DNA of 64,000 nucleotides from Datura wrightii. Lineage: Eukaryota > Streptophyta > Magnoliopsida > Solanales > Solanaceae. Under the pieces are notes generated by a model. The model had not been told where the DNA came from and ran no database searches. It saw only the letters and a list, made by a program, of their open reading frames with translations. The stretch covers positions 153,896,501-153,960,500 of the forward strand of contig JASDFA010000016.1 of the NCBI GenBank assembly GCA_035772735.1, written 5' to 3'. This document shows positions 22,156-35,120 of this stretch, one piece after another; the first letter of the stretch is position 1; each line of letters starts with the position of its first letter. The translations under genes were made by a program, and so were the position numbers.

Positions 22156-24048
22156 AACCACATGGAATATACAATCCGCAAGCCTCTAAGAATAATAAGA
22201 TGGTCAGGATAGGGCCCCGGCCTACCCATACTGTACAAACAAAAAGGGAAGTAAATCTGTAGTTGTCAAGCTCCGGATGACAAAAGCTGAAGACTCGGTA
22301 TGCTGGCTGGAACTACAAGGGATCGGCTCCTCGTCTATGAGTACCTGCAGGCAACTAATGCACTGCCCCAAAACGGGCGTCAGTACCACTTGTACTGAGT
22401 ATGCAAGAAATAACTGAAAATAACCGAAAGCAAACAATAATACTGATAGATACTGAAGTAATAGGAGACGGGCTGAGACTGACTGAAAAGAGCGTAAATT
22501 TATTAAAGAGAGTAAGAGTCATACCTGATAACATGGCGGTCTACTTTCTATCTATTAATAACTAACACAACATAGCATACAAGAACCTTACCAGCCCCCA
22601 TAAGCCATAAGGTACCAACTAGCACACAATCTATATACCTCTACCCAGGTCATACCATCCTCCTAGTAACTATGAGCATCTAGCCGGCCCCCTCGGTATG
22701 CAACTTGAGCTCGCTGGGCCCCTGACTATAGCTGTATCTGAGTCTGGAGGACTCCTGAAATCTGAAATCTGAAATCTGTAATCTGAAAACTATAATCTGC
22801 ACCCCGGGCGCAAGCACTCAATAGGGGGTGTGGTATAGTGCTGATCAGCCTGCTATGGGGAATTTGCATCCCATCTTTGTCCGCTGGCGGACGACATTCC
22901 ACTATGTAGAGCGACGTATCCTCACCCTCTGGTGGGCGAGTCGACACAACTATTAACCCTGAGGCAGTCAAGAAAGCTCTAAGGGTGCCCAACACATAAC
23001 AATCATGTCTCCACAGATAGCGATAACCGCATGTAATATATATATACTGAATCTGATAATAATATTTAAATTCTGGTATTCTATTATGAATCTCATAATG
23101 AAATATACTGAATCTCATACTGAAATATGTTGAGTTTGAAATAATATTTCTGGAATATTCTACTGGGAATTACACTGTTTTACTGAGTTTCATGTTGAAC
23201 ACTGTATAATAATTCTAACATGCTTACAGAACTTATACTGAATATAATATACGGCTTCTGAAACATTCTACTAGAATTTGTACTATTTCGCTATACTGGA
23301 ACTACTAGCTTGCCGAAAGAAACTGGCTTTACATACCTCAACTGCCGACTTTCTGATTAACTGGCGTAGCTCAGCTAGTATTCAGCTCTTTCTCCCAACT
23401 GTATTAATATTCACGAAAGAATAGAATTAATTCTACTATTATTTTGGAAAGAAACCATACTTATGGATATACCTACTGCCTATTCTTCGACTTATCGGAG
23501 AACGGCCGAAAACTCGTAATTTCTCGAAAGTCTAGAAGGGAGAAATACTTACTTTAATGCTGGGAGTATATTAACACTAGTTTGGAGCAATTCCACTAAC
23601 CTTGGCTTGGTGAAATGACGATTCGTCGGCCCAATTTCACGAAACTAACTCCATAGGAATGCTCCCTGCAGCATTATACTTCGCTACCCGAAGTTAATTT
23701 GGGTTTGGACTATGTTTGACGGCGTAAAAGGAAGGAAATTTATGTTGAACCTTCGTCCCTCCCCTGTTTCTGATCGTTCTATGGAAATGAAGATTTAAAA
23801 TGACCAAAAAAAATCAAAGTGGAGCTTTATATACTTGGACCTGAACCCCCTTTGTCGCATTTGTCGAATGCGATTTATAAGTCGCATTTGTCAAATGCGA
23901 TTTATAAGTCGCATTTGCCTTGCGACGCTCCGACTTGGTGCTTGTCCGGTCTCTCCCCGGGCCCTTTTCTCGCACATATGACATTTTAAAAATCTGAACC
24001 AACATGCAAATTGGCCAACTAAGTGTCAAGAACTTACGGGGTGTAACA
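22156..24048 (-). repeat. C 3' LTR, main piece
   Basis: Continues the LTR broken at 12059 and ends GGGGTGTAACA (TGTTACACCCC on the minus strand). With the first piece it totals about 2289 bp, against 2259 bp for the intact 5' LTR of C. No coding capacity is seen. Confidence 0.85.
23824..23938 (-). promoter_or_regulatory. C LTR TATA box and palindromic tandem repeat
   Basis: TATATAAAGC on the minus strand (23824-23833). Immediately upstream is a repeat of about 27 bp with core TCGCATTTGTCRAATGCGA, itself an inverted repeat, in about 2.5 copies. The 5' LTR has about 1.5 copies (42495-42540). Confidence 0.65.
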
Positions 24049-24083
24049 TCTTCCCCCCCTCAAGAACATTCGTCCTTGAATGT
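24049..24083 (-). promoter_or_regulatory. polypurine tract and pre-PPT hairpin (C)
   Basis: On the minus strand: ACATTC, loop AAGGAC, GAATGT, then TCTTGAGGGGGGAAGA up to the LTR edge. The G-rich tract would prime plus-strand DNA. Confidence 0.7.
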
Positions 24084-24349
24084 TAACTTCTGTTTACAGA
24101 AATTTTAACTTGTTCTACTTATTCTGGAAAAATTTAGGTAAAGTTTCCCCTGTAATATGGACTATTTCAAAAATCCTAAAACACAGAAAAGTCCAATACA
24201 GGTACTCCATATAGTACTATAGCATTCATTTCATAATAAACTGAAGTCAACATCTCACTTATACACATGAATATAAAGCAACTCATAAAACAACAATATC
24301 AACATACCTCTGGCTGACTAAGTCTTAAATAATTGAGGGTATCTGGCTT

Positions 24350-24940
24350 TCATATCTTCTCTGCTTCCCAAGTCATTTCCTCTCGGTTCCTGTTACGCCA
24401 TAACACTTTGACAGAAGCAACATCTTTAGTTCTTAATCTGCGGATCTTCCGGTCTAGTATGGCTACTGGAACTTCTTCATAAGCCAACTTCTCTGTAACC
24501 TGAACTTCTGGAACTGGGACAATTCTTGAGGGATCTCCTATGCACTTTCTCAGCATTGATACATGGAAAACTGGGTGGACAGATTCTAACTCTGGAGGTA
24601 ACTCTAACTCATATGCCACTTGGCCTATTCTTCGGCGAATCTGATAAGGCCCAACAAACCTCGGGCTGAGCTTGCCTTTCTTGCCAAATCTCATTATACC
24701 CTTCATCTGCAAAACTTTCAGAAACACCCAATCATCCACATTAAATTCCAAGTTTCTGCGTCGCACGTCAGCATACGATTTTTGGCCGCTCTGAGCAGTC
24801 AGTAAACGTTCTCTGATAAGCTTTACTTTTTCCTCTGACTGATGAATGATATCTTGCCCAATCAATGCTGATTCTCCTACCTCAAACCAACCAACTGGAG
24901 ATCTGCACTTTCGCCCATATAATGCTTCATAAGGCACCAT
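24350..24940 (-). pseudogene. C integrase C-terminus and chromodomain, truncated
   Basis: A 196-codon open stretch: YEALYGRKCRSP, DDWVFLKV, the RFVGPYQI beta-barrel-like region, HPVFHVSMLRKC, then a chromodomain-like end with VKVLWRNRNREEMTWEAE. A stop cuts it before the final helix that is present in E (PHLF). In chromoviruses this domain binds chromatin marks and steers integration. A frame change separates it from the integrase core upstream. Confidence 0.85.
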
Positions 24941-25690
24941 CTAAATAGCTGAATGGTAACTGTTATTATAGGAGAACTCAGTGGTAAATGTTCATCCCAG
25001 TTCCTCTGAAATCCAACACACATGATTGCAACATATCCTCGATCATTAGAATGGTGTATTCTGCCTGCCCATCTGTCTGAGGATGAAAAGTTATGCTTAG
25101 GTTAACCTGTGTCCCCAAGCCTCTCTGAAATGATTGCAAGAATTTAGCTGTAAACTACGCCCCTCTGTCGGAGATAATGGACAGTGGAACACCATGAAAC
25201 CTGACTATTTCTCTGACATACAACTCAGTATAATCCTCGGTGGAAAAGGTAGCCCTTACTGGCAGAAAATGAGCTGATTTTGTCAGTCTGTCAACAATCA
25301 CCCAGATCGAATCATATCTATTCCTGGTGCGGGGTAATCCTACTACAAAATCCATATTTACTTCTTCCCATTTCCATAGAGGCACAGCTATATCCTGAGT
25401 CAGTCCACTTGGTTTCTAATGTTCAGCTTTTACCTGCTGGCAGTTGGGACACTAAGCTACTAATTCTGCTATCCCCTTCTTCATTCTTAGCCACCAGTAG
25501 ATTTCTTTTATATCGTGGTGCATTTTCGTCGAACCTGGGTGGAGAGAATAATGGGCATAATGTACCTCGCCCATAATCTGCTGGCAAAGCCCTGCAACAT
25601 TTGGAACACAAAGGCGATCTTTATATCGCAATATCCCATCCGCGGTTATCTGAAGATATTTCACCTCTCCTTTCTGAACTCTATTTCTAA
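24941..25690 (-). pseudogene. C integrase zinc-binding region and core, broken
   Basis: The N-terminal zinc region has HYAHYSLHPG and MHHD (25452-25664), with a CPNCQQ-type pair lost in a stop region near 25450. The core shows VNMDFV with the first Asp, DSIWVIVDRLTKSAHF, and IISDRGA with the second Asp (25155-25385). A stop follows ISDRGA directly, so the Glu-containing half is out of frame (24960-25150). Confidence 0.8.
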
Positions 25691-25834
25691 GATGAACAAG
25701 GCTAGGATCTTCACACTATCGTTCCTTTACTTCCATGACTAAAGATGACACTACAATGTTCTAGATTACCGCTCCGTTGTCCTCTATTTCTGTTACACGA
25801 ATGGCTAATCTGGCCAACTGATGCAATTCCCAGG

Positions 25835-26518
25835 CTAATTCCCGTTGCACAGGTTGTAAGTATGCCAAACTCCCCATAGACTTACGGCTAAGGGCGTCTG
25901 CCACCACATTGGCCCTTCCTGGTGATACAGAATATTCATATCATAGTCTTTCAATAGCTCTAACCAGCGATGTTGCCGCAAGTTCAGTTCTTTCCGGGTG
26001 AAGATATACTGTAGGCTCTTATGATCAGTGATAATATCCATGTGGACGCCATACAAGTAATGTCTCCATATCTTCAAGGCGTGAATCACTGCGGCCAATT
26101 CCAGGTCATGGGTAAGATAGTTCTTTTCATGTTTCCTCAGTTGTCTGGAAGCATAAGCAATTACTTTACCATGCTGCATCAACACACATCCTAACCCAAC
26201 ACCCGAAGCGTCATAATAAACTGCATAACCTTCTGTACCTTCTGGCAATGCTAGCACTGTAGCTAATGTTAGCCTGTCTTTCAATTCCTGGAAGCTCTGC
26301 TCACATGTCTCAGTCCAATGAAATTTTGCTGCCTTCTGCATCAGTTTAGTCAGACGTGCTGCTAAGGTGGAAAATACTTCAACAAACCTCCTGTAGTACC
26401 CTGCTAACCCTAGGAAACTACGTACTTCGATCGGAATGGTAGGTCTGGGCCATGCTTTTACTGCTTCTATTATCTGGGTATCTAGTTGTATACCAGCATC
26501 CGACACGATATGACCCAA
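25835..26518 (-). pseudogene. C RT end and RNase H
   Basis: Open for 227 codons. The RT thumb/connection part comes first (LGHIVSDAGI-like start, FLGLAGYYRRFVE), then RNase H with Asp103 in YYDASG, Glu140 in HDLELAA and Asp165 in ITDHKSL, so all three catalytic acids visible to me are present. It ends with a frame change after ILYHQEG. Upstream RT pieces are in the same frame. Confidence 0.85.
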
Positions 26519-27110
26519 AAAGGCTATTGAATTCAGCTAGAATTCACATTTCGAGAACTTGGCATATAGCTGACGGTCCTTGAGAATCTGGAGCACTATC
26601 CGCAAATGATCCTGGTGGTCTGCCTCTGAGCGAGAATACACCAGAATATCATCAATAAACACTATCACGAACAAGTCCAGGTATGGTCTGAAAATACTAT
26701 TCATCAGGTCCATAAACACGGTTGGAGCATTCGTCAGCCCAAAGGACATGACTAAGAATTCAAAATGGCCGTATCAGGTCCTGAAGGCAGTCTTTGGAAT
26801 GTCCCTTTCACGAACCCGAACCTAATGATATTCAGACCTTAAGTTAATTTTGGGGAAATATCTAGCTCCCTGTAACTGATCAAACAGATCATCTATCCTG
26901 GGAAGTGGATACTCATTCTTGATAGTAACTTTATTCAGTTGTCGATAGTCTATACACATGTGGAGGGAACCATCCTTCTTTCTTACAAATAGAACTGGCG
27001 CACCCCAAGGTGAAGTACTCGGCCTGATAAAGCCCTTGTCTAAAAAATCTTTCAACTGCTCCTTTAGTTTTCTGAGTTCAGCAGGAGCCATGCGATAAGG
27101 GGGAATTGAT
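26519..27110 (-). pseudogene. C reverse transcriptase, broken by stops
   Basis: Two same-frame segments: 26822-27091 (GFIRPSTSPWGAPVLFVRKKDGS, with one Arg to His change after it, and IDYRQLNK) and 26537-26749 (MSFGLTNAPTVF, then catalytic FIDDILVYS at about 26648-26659). Stops near 26820 and 26534 interrupt it. The enzyme copies element RNA into DNA. Confidence 0.85.
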
Positions 27111-27127
27111 ATGGGCTGAATGCCTAG

Positions 27128-27709
27128 TCATAAATCAATTGCAAAGTCTATTTCTCTTTCTAGGGGAATACCAGGTAGCTCATCTGGGAATACATCGGGG
27201 AATTCATTAACCACTGGAACAGACTGGAGAGTCGGAAGCTCTACCCGAACATCCTGAACTCTGACAATGTGGTAAATGCACCACTTGGCTATTAACTTTC
27301 TCGCCCGAAGATAGGAAATAAACCTACCTTTTGGCATAGCTGTACTGCCCTTCCACTCTCGTACTGCCTCCTCTGGAAAGTGGAATCGGGCCGTCTTGGT
27401 CCAACATTCTACATTGGCATAGCATGGAGCTAACCAATCCATACCCATAATGACGTCAAAATCAACCATTTCTAACTGTACCAAATCTGTTGTGGTCTGA
27501 TGGTTAGCAACCTCTACTGTACACCCTCGATAAACCCTTCTGGATATAATAGAGTCACTAACAGGTGTAGATACTAAAAAGGGTTGCCGAAGTAATTCTG
27601 GTACAATACTGAACTTTCGAGCCACTAATGGGGTAACATAGGACAAGGTAGATTGCGGGTCAATTAATACATAAGTAGGGTGAGAGCAAATAATCATCAT
27701 ACATGTCAC
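27128..27709 (-). pseudogene. C protease and RT leader
   Basis: Open for 193 codons. The aspartic protease has DPQSTLSY where the family usually has DPGS, so the glycine of the active loop is replaced by glutamine. Then come MGMDWLAPCYANVEC and the RT-leader words FPDVFPDELPGIP. Same frame as the RT segments. Confidence 0.8.
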
Positions 27710-27762
27710 AACATCTGGAGACGCCTCTGAATCCTGTCTCCCTGGTAATGCATAGGTACGGC

Positions 27763-28945
27763 TTAGGCCCGTACCTGAACTAGAGGCTCCTGATCTCCTC
27801 GGCCTCTGCCTGCTGAAACTGAGGGCCTACACCCTGCCGGGGCTGATGGAGCTCGCGACCCTGCTGATGCCCTATCCTGTCTATCCCGATCACCCTGACC
27901 CCTGGCTGGACAATCTCTCATCACATGACCCTCCTTCCGCATATATAACACCCTGTGGAGACATATCTGCAAGCTCCAGAGTGACGTCGGCTGCAAAAAG
28001 GAAAGTGGTGGTGTATACCTGCTCTGTTCTTCCTTTCTCTTCTGGGGTGAATCTACTGTTCGAGAACTTCCGCCGAACTCTGACTGTCCTTGGCGATCGA
28101 ATCTACCCTTCTGCTGCTGTGATGGAGGCGGGGGTCTACGTGGCCTATCTAACAACAGTGGCCTAGGCCCTCTCTGAATCTCCCCCTGTAACTCATCTGA
28201 CCTATCCCTGCGGCGTTGTTCCTGACTTGTTCCTCTATTGTCCTGTTACCACTGTCTGAGGCCCTCAATAGTCTGAGCAAAAGCCTGTACTCGAGCAATA
28301 TCCATATATTCCCACAAAGTAGGTGTCATACAGGCCTCAGTATACTCTGGGTTCAGCCTCATAATAAACCAGTGGACTCTAGATGGCATGGTGTCTACAA
28401 AGGCTGGAGTATATCGGGCTAAAGAATCGAACTGTGGGACATATTCTCGAACACTCATCGCCCCCTGCTCCAGGTGTAAAAACTGGTCCATCCGGGCTTG
28501 TCGGATCTCTCGTTGTAGATAACGGTCCAGAAAGGCCTCTGGAAAGCTGGACCAGGTCGGAGGGGAAACATCTCTCCCTCGATACCTTTCCCAACTCTCA
28601 TACCACAACACAGCAATATCCCGCAGTCGGAATACCGCCAATTCGATCGATGATGTAGATGTAACATGCATTACCTAGAAAATCCTCTACATCTGATCCA
28701 GGAAGTCCTGGGGGTCCTCTGTTTGATCTGTCCCAGTAAAATGTGGGGAACCTAGTGCCAGGAATTATTGGACCCTCGAACTACCAGGCCCACCTGATGA
28801 TTCTGCCGCTGTAGGTGGCATTGACTAGCACTGAGTAGCCATCATTTGCACTAACATAACCACTTCACTCCTGACCTCCTGTTCAGATGGTGTAGGTATA
28901 GGAACTGTCAGAGGAGGTTTCATCCCGAGTGGCTCCTGATGGGGT
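27763..28945 (-). pseudogene. C gag, main part, broken
   Basis: Retrotransposon gag domain at 28246-28671 (LRDIAVLWYESW, FLDRYLQREIRQARMDQF, LEQGAMSVREY), then a basic, proline-rich stretch and the zinc knuckle. The knuckle is split by a frameshift: CYIC is in one frame and EGHVMRDC in another (about 27900-27950). The first part of the gene lies beyond array B at 39518-39658. Gag forms the particle that carries the RNA. Confidence 0.8.
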
Positions 28946-28950
28946 GGAGA

Positions 28951-30419
28951 TGATGTTGGGAAAAATAGCATGCCCAAGTGATGCTTTATAACTTAGTTTT
29001 GTCTTGTTTATCGGCTTAATTATATGCACTCCCATGTACTTCTATGTAAATGTGAATATATATACTAACCAACATGATAAGTTCTTGTTTTGTAGGTTTA
29101 AAATGAATTTGAGGAACTAATCCATGAGTTGGTGAAGTGGAGGCATGGAATCGGAAGTAAAACGCGAATGTCGGTAAGGAGGATGCGCAAAACATCCCAC
29201 CTGCGTGTTGGCAACGTGCCACGACAGGCAGGCTGCGCGACCAGTGGCGTGTCACGGCCCCTAACGCGCTGCACAAGAAGCGTGACACGCGGCCATCGCG
29301 GCAAGGGGCTGCCTGGTGTTTTTTTTTATGCAAATTCCAGATTGCCTACACGATGCCTGCATGTCACGGAGGAAAATTGGCGCGATAATCTCCGTGACAT
29401 GAAGCTATTTCATGTCGGGCATAATTTTATACACCTCTCATTTACTATAAATAGGTCCCTTAGCTCCTAAAAACATTGGGTCACGATTTATTTTTGAAAA
29501 ACTGCCAAGGAGTGAAGGTAGAAGTAGGAGAACTCACCTAGGGTTCTTAAATTTCATCTTCTCTTCTACCAATTCTTGTAAGTATGTTACTTTGATAATG
29601 TTTTCTTGTAATTATACGAACTTGAGTGGCTAGAACCCTTCCTCTAGGGTTGAAACCACAAGGTATGGTTGTGAATACATGATTTTGTTTTGGTTTTAAG
29701 TTATTTATTGTTGTTTTGTCTTACATTCTTAATTATGGTTGTTTTTATGATTGATCACCATGAAAACACACACGTTACACCTAGGTAAAATCTTGCGAAA
29801 GTAAACCTAGGCAAGAACAAAGAATGTAGGGAGCAAGTTTGTATCTCACGATATAATTCGCGGTTAGGATAAGAAATTATACCTAATTTACCTTGCTTGG
29901 TTATTAAAACGGGATGAGCTAGACACCAACTTAGAATTATCACATCACCACTCGTAGAAGTAGTTGTGAAGCTGAGTTCGGTTAAATGAATAGTGGTACG
30001 AAAGTCCCTAATCAAGAGCATAAACCCCGTAAACCACATCCACGTAATTGAATTGCCCACGAACTAGAATGTCACATCCCCGCTCAACGATGTAGTTGTG
30101 AGGCTAGTTTGTCGTGTTTAGACAATTGATAATTCCATAATTAAACCATTACAAAGCGTAGTATCGCATGATTACCCAGCGTTAGCTCTAGTTGTTTCTT
30201 GAATGTTTTCAGAGTATTTTTGTGACCACCCCTAGACTTAATTAAACATTATCGAAAAAGTCTAAATCAACACTTGTGAAAGTTAATATCACACTTGAAC
30301 TTGATAATTAGCTAAATTGGTCCAGTACCTGTGGGTTCGACATCCGGCTCTTAAAAAGGGCAACTCCATTACTTGTAAGACCACGTACACTTGTGTGTGC
30401 GCTCGGGCAGTCATCAACA
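28951..30419 (+). repeat. LTR-a of B
   Basis: Begins TGATGTTGGG, ends CATCAACA. Palindromes: CGTGTCACG/CGTGACACG (29248-29256, 29281-29289) and CATGTCACGGAG/CTCCGTGACATG (29360-29371, 29390-29401), then TATAAATAG at 29446-29454. Confidence 0.9.
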
Positions 30420-30425
30420 AGTTTT

Positions 30426-30443
30426 TAGCGTTGTTCCCGAGGA
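30426..30443 (+). other. primer binding site of B unit 1, mutated
   Basis: TAGCGTTGTTCCCGAGGA, recognisable as the tRNA-Asp site with several changes. Confidence 0.7.
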
Positions 30444-30575
30444 CTCGGTGAAGTTTAGTAAATTTTTATGTTTTTGTGTGATTTTTAATTTCCTCAAGTG
30501 TTGAAAAAAATTTATTAGTTTTAAATTTAATTTATTTTTTAGTTTTTAGTTTGATACCCTTCTTGACATGACATC

Positions 30576-31513
30576 ATGAACACAAATGGGTTGAATGGTG
30601 AATACTCATATTTTGATGAGTCCTATCTGAATTGTAGAGAACCCCACTTATGGAAAAACTGTAACACTTGCAATATATGTGGTGGTCAAGATGGCCATTG
30701 GGATGGCTGTTCGAATGCATACTCCCCTCCCCCAAGCCCCTGCTATGATCCTTCTATTGTTTTTCATGAGTACAGGAATGACGAAAATGAGGACTTGAAA
30801 CGCCAAGCTCAAATAGAAATCATGTTGAAACAGGTCCTTGAGCATACAGAAGTAATGAGGGAGCAGATGGAAGTATTAGGAATTCAGACTAACGAAAATG
30901 GAGAGGCCTTAGAAATGATAAGCACCAAGATCACGGAGATGATGGTTGAGGCTTAAGCTTGCGCTGATTTGCAAGTAACGATTATATGCAATACTCAAGA
31001 GGGATTACAAGGAGAAGAAAAGGGTGAGTTCTTGGAAGAAGCTCAACAATTAGAAGCTCTTGAGAGTCCCCGTGATGGTCTCACACATAAGAAAAATCCA
31101 TTCATGGAAGAAGAGATAGAGTATCCCCATTTCACATTAATGGAGAGATAGGTGTTGATGCGGAGAAGGTGTATACAAGTAAGGAGGTCAAGCACAATGC
31201 AGTTTCAGAGTTGAGGTGTATTGTACCCCACTCGAAGCATTTTTCGACATTAAGTTTGGTTGACACCCTAGAAATAGAGTCTTCCAAGCTTATAGAGAAA
31301 TGTCTAGAGGAGGACCAAGCCCCGTATATTCTGAAAGTTGCTGACGCGGAGAAAAAAAATGACTTCGCTTACTTAAGGGCCAATAAGTGCAAAAGACGAC
31401 ATCTACTGCTTGGTCCTTTCATTTTTTCACCACCACCCCTAGAGCATAAGAGGAAACTAGAGAAGAAATTAGGGGTGAGATTCATGTCCTCAAGGTGGAG
31501 GAAAAAGTGGTGA
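30576..31513 (+). pseudogene. B small ORF, unit 1, zinc-knuckle-like
   Basis: Starts ATG at 30576 (MNTNGLNGEYSYF). Near residue 30 is CNICGGQDGHWDGC, a CX2CX5HX3C arrangement: a zinc knuckle with His shifted by one from the retroviral CX2CX4HX4C. A long helical, Glu/Lys/Met-rich part follows (IEIMLKQVLEHTEVMREQM) that could be a coiled coil. A TAA at 30954-30956 and a frame change between 31150 and 31170 break it. The last part is basic (CKRRH, EHKRKLEKK, SSRWRKKW). Two copies agree closely. I do not recognise a domain; a gag-derived RNA-binding role is a guess. Confidence 0.6.
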
Positions 31514-31521
31514 AACTTGAT

Positions 31522-31570
31522 ACGTCGTGCCGCAACGTAAAATTAGGCGCTGCTTAGGAGGCAACCCAAG
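31522..31570 (+). other. conserved post-pol double hairpin (B unit 1)
   Basis: ACGTCG, loop TGCCG, CAACGT (one mismatch), then CTTAGG, loop AGGCAA, CCCAAG (one mismatch, from a G to A change). It lies eight bases after the small ORF although B has no pol. Confidence 0.6.
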
Positions 31571-33454
31571 GGTACCATGGGTACCATTTTAACTTCTTGC
31601 ATTTGAGTTGATTTTATTTATTTCTCGTCTTGTGTTGCTTTGGTGGAAATTTAAGCACAGATGGAGGGGAAGTCTGAGTACCCTTGGAGGAGGAAGCTAA
31701 GAAGCATGGAAGAGGAAAAGTATGGGGTCAAAATACCCACTTGTGCAAATATGAAGGAAAGCATGCTTTTAGCTAGGCATAGAGCCCCGGGGAGTATTTC
31801 TCATCCTATTTAATTTTAATTTGATTCTCTAGGGACATAGCATGATTAAAGTGTGGGGTGAGAAAAATTTTAAAAAATTTTGTGCTTAATGATTTTTGGT
31901 GAATTAGTGCTTGGGAGAAATATTGGGAAAATTTTTTTGAATTAAGCATGACTTCATCACCCGTTGGTTTTTCTTTTCTGTTCTTTTCCGACGGGGGGTC
32001 TTTGAACCGAAGAATAAAAATTTTTTCTTTGTCTGTATATAGTGTTTTTAGTCATAGTTAGGGACTGTTTCCGACGATGGATGGATGACGACCGTCTTGA
32101 GGAAAATTAGTCTATAGGTTTTGGTTTTTGAACCCATAGCTAATTGATGGCTTAATGTTCTTGTTATGTGCTATGCATCATTGTAAGATACAAGTGTGGT
32201 TAGTGTTGAAGCATGTAAGAAGTGTATAACTTTATTTGAGACACTTAGGCTCTTGAATTTGACTCGATGTGATTGAACCTTAATTCAGATTATTTGTGAT
32301 TAGCTGAGTTAAGAGTATGCTGAATGTGTCTTGAATTGAGCATGTGCTGTGAGTGTATGTTTTTCGAATATTCCATGCTATTGTGGAATGTCTAGAAGTT
32401 GCCTAGTGTGTATATAAAACTAAATGAAGGATGTGGATTGTAGAAGATGATTTAGGCATTTCTTTGAATGAATCTAATTGTTATCCCTCACTTTACCTAC
32501 CTTGAATGTTGAATCCTAGTGAGCCCCATTTTGCCTTAAGCCTATTCTTTGATAGATACAACATAAGCTTAATCCTTTTTCTTTCATTAGCCTTGAATTT
32601 GATCCAAAACTCCTAAGCGCTTAAGTGAAAAATTTCAAAGAGTGAAGGAGTGAGAAGCGTGAAAAAGGAGGAAAAGTAGCAAGTTGTAAGAGTTGAGAAA
32701 AGGTCAACGGTGCACTTGTTGAAAATGCTTGATTAGTGGTAGGGAGTAAGAAAATAAATGAATGAAAAAGTTTCGTAAGTACTCCTTACTAATAAGCTAA
32801 GTGTGCTTAAAGAAGTGGGAACAAGAAGAAAAAAATTCAAGATTGAAAAGAATGAGGGTGAAGTAAGAGAAGAGATGTCCTTAATGAAGGTTGAAGTTAT
32901 TAAAAGCGCTTGGGGAAGATAGCCTCTATTACTTGCCAGAATAGTACCTACCCGTCCCTTATCATACATTACAACCCATTAAGTCCTACTTGATCTTACG
33001 GTCATACATCCTTAAATTAGTGGAGTAAATCACTAAGGGCAAGCTTATGGGTCACTACATGATGCATGTGAATTCCTTGAGAGAGTGAGTGTAATTCTAT
33101 TCATATACCCATACATGTTGTGATTTGAAAATTTGTGAGTAAAAATGGGTAACTCTCTTTTTGTGAGGGCACATGTTTAATGAGAGATAACATTCATGTC
33201 GGATTTCTTGATCGCTTGATTTGCATGAGTTTGCTCAGATTGAGAGTCGATTTTCGAGGTTAGGAAGTCTTAACATAGTTATATATCATTTTAATGATTA
33301 AATCGTGCATGCTGTATTTTTAACTTGCTATCTTAAATAATCATTATAGTCGTAGCTTGGATTATCTTTCTAAATTAGTTATGTGTGAGTCTTCATTTAC
33401 ATGAGATGTAAAAGGGTTGTTCGAGGACGAACAAGGCTTTAAGTGTGGGGTAGG
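31571..33454 (+). other. non-coding tail of B unit 1
   Basis: About 1.9 kb without a supported ORF. It shares blocks with the tail of A. It ends in the hairpin TTGTTC-GAGGAC-GAACAA (33417-33434) and a purine tract before LTR-b. Confidence 0.65.
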
Positions 33455-34964
33455 TGATCTTGGGCAAAATAGCATGCCCAAGTTATGCTTTATAACTTAG
33501 TTTTGTCTTATTTATCGGCTTAATTATATGCATTCTCATGTACTTCTATGTAAATGTAAATATATATACTAACCAACATGATTAGTTCTTGTTTTGTAGG
33601 TTTAAAATGAATTTGAGGAACTAATCCATGAGTTGGTGAAGTGGAGGCAAGGAATCAGAATTAAAACGCGAACGTCGACAAGGAGGATGCGCGAAACAGC
33701 CCACCTGCACATTGGCAACGTGCCACAGCAGGCAGACTGCGTGACCAGTGGCGTGTCACGGCCCCTAACGCGCTGCACAAGCAGTGTGACACGTTGTCAT
33801 CGTGGCAAGGGGCTGCCTGACGTGTATTTTATGCAAATTCAAGATTGCTTACGCGATGCCTCCGTGTCACGGAGGCAAATTGGCGCGATAACCTCCGTGA
33901 CACGTGCTATTTCATGTCGGGCATAATTTTATACACCAATTATTTACTATAAATAGGTCCCTTAGCTCCTAAAAACATTGGGTCACGATTTATTTCTGAA
34001 AAACCGCCAAGGAGTGAAGGGAGAAGTGGGAGAACTCAGCTAGTGTTCTTAAATTTCATCTTCTCTTCTACCAATTCTTGTAAGTATGTTACTTTAATTA
34101 TGTTTTCTATAATTATACGAACTTGAGTGGCTAGAACCCTTCCTCTAGGGTTGAAGCCACAAGGTATGATTGTGAATACATGATTTTGTTTTGGTTTTAA
34201 GTTATTGATTGTTGTTTTGTCTTACATTCTTAATTATGGTTGTTATTATAATTGATCACCATTAAAACACACACGTTACACCTAGATAAAAGCTTGAGAA
34301 CTTAAACCTAGGCAAGAACAAAGAATGTAGGGAGCAAGTTTGTATTTCACGATATAATTCGCGGTTAGGAAAAGAAATTATACCTAATTTGCCTTGCTTG
34401 GTTATTAAAATGGGATGAGCTAGACACCAACTTAGAATTATCACATCACCACTCATAGAAGTAGTTGTGAAGCTGAGTTCGGTTAAATGATTAGAGGTAC
34501 GAATGTCCCCAATCAAGAGCATAAACCCCGTAAACCACATCCACATAATTGAATTGCTCAGGAACTAGAATGTCACATCACCGCTCAACGATGTAGTTGT
34601 GAGGCTAGTTTGTCGTGTTTAGAGGCTTGAAAGACCATGAACATGCAATTGTAATTATGTGAGACGACAATTGATAATTCCATACTTAAACCATTACAAA
34701 GCATAGTATCGCATGATTACCCGTCGTTAGCTCTAGTTGCTTCTTGAATGTTTTCAGAGTATTTCTGTGACCACCTCTAGACTTAATTAAACTTTATCGA
34801 AAAAGTCGAAATCAACACTTGTGAAAGTTAATATCACACTTGAACTTGATAATTAGCTGAACTGGTCCAGTCCTTGTGGGTTTGACATCCGACTCTTAAA
34901 AAGGGCAACTCTATTACTTGTAAGACCACGTACACTTGCGTGTGAGCTCGGGCAGTGGTCAACA
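33455..34964 (+). repeat. LTR-b of B
   Basis: Begins TGATCTTGGGC, ends GGTCAACA. It has a perfect 13-bp inverted repeat CGTGTCACGGAGG/CCTCCGTGACACG (33863-33875, 33892-33904) and TATAAATAG at 33948-33956. It serves both neighbouring units. Confidence 0.9.
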
Positions 34965-34970
34965 AGTTTT

Positions 34971-34988
34971 TGGCGCCGTTGCTGGGGA
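34971..34988 (+). other. primer binding site of B unit 2
   Basis: TGGCGCCGTTGCTGGGGA, tRNA-Asp type with a single change. Confidence 0.85.
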
Positions 34989-35120
34989 CTCGGAGAAGTT
35001 TAATAAATTTTTATGTTTTTGTGTGATTTTTAATTTCCTCAAGAGTTGAAAAATTTTTATTAGTTTTAAATTTATTTTATTTTTTAGTTTTTAGTTTGAT
35101 ACCCTTCTTGACATGACATC

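Noticed and set aside
29129..29470. ORFs over the LTRs of B on both strands
   Set aside because: They coincide with the U3 palindromes and TATA box of the LTR and have no domain.
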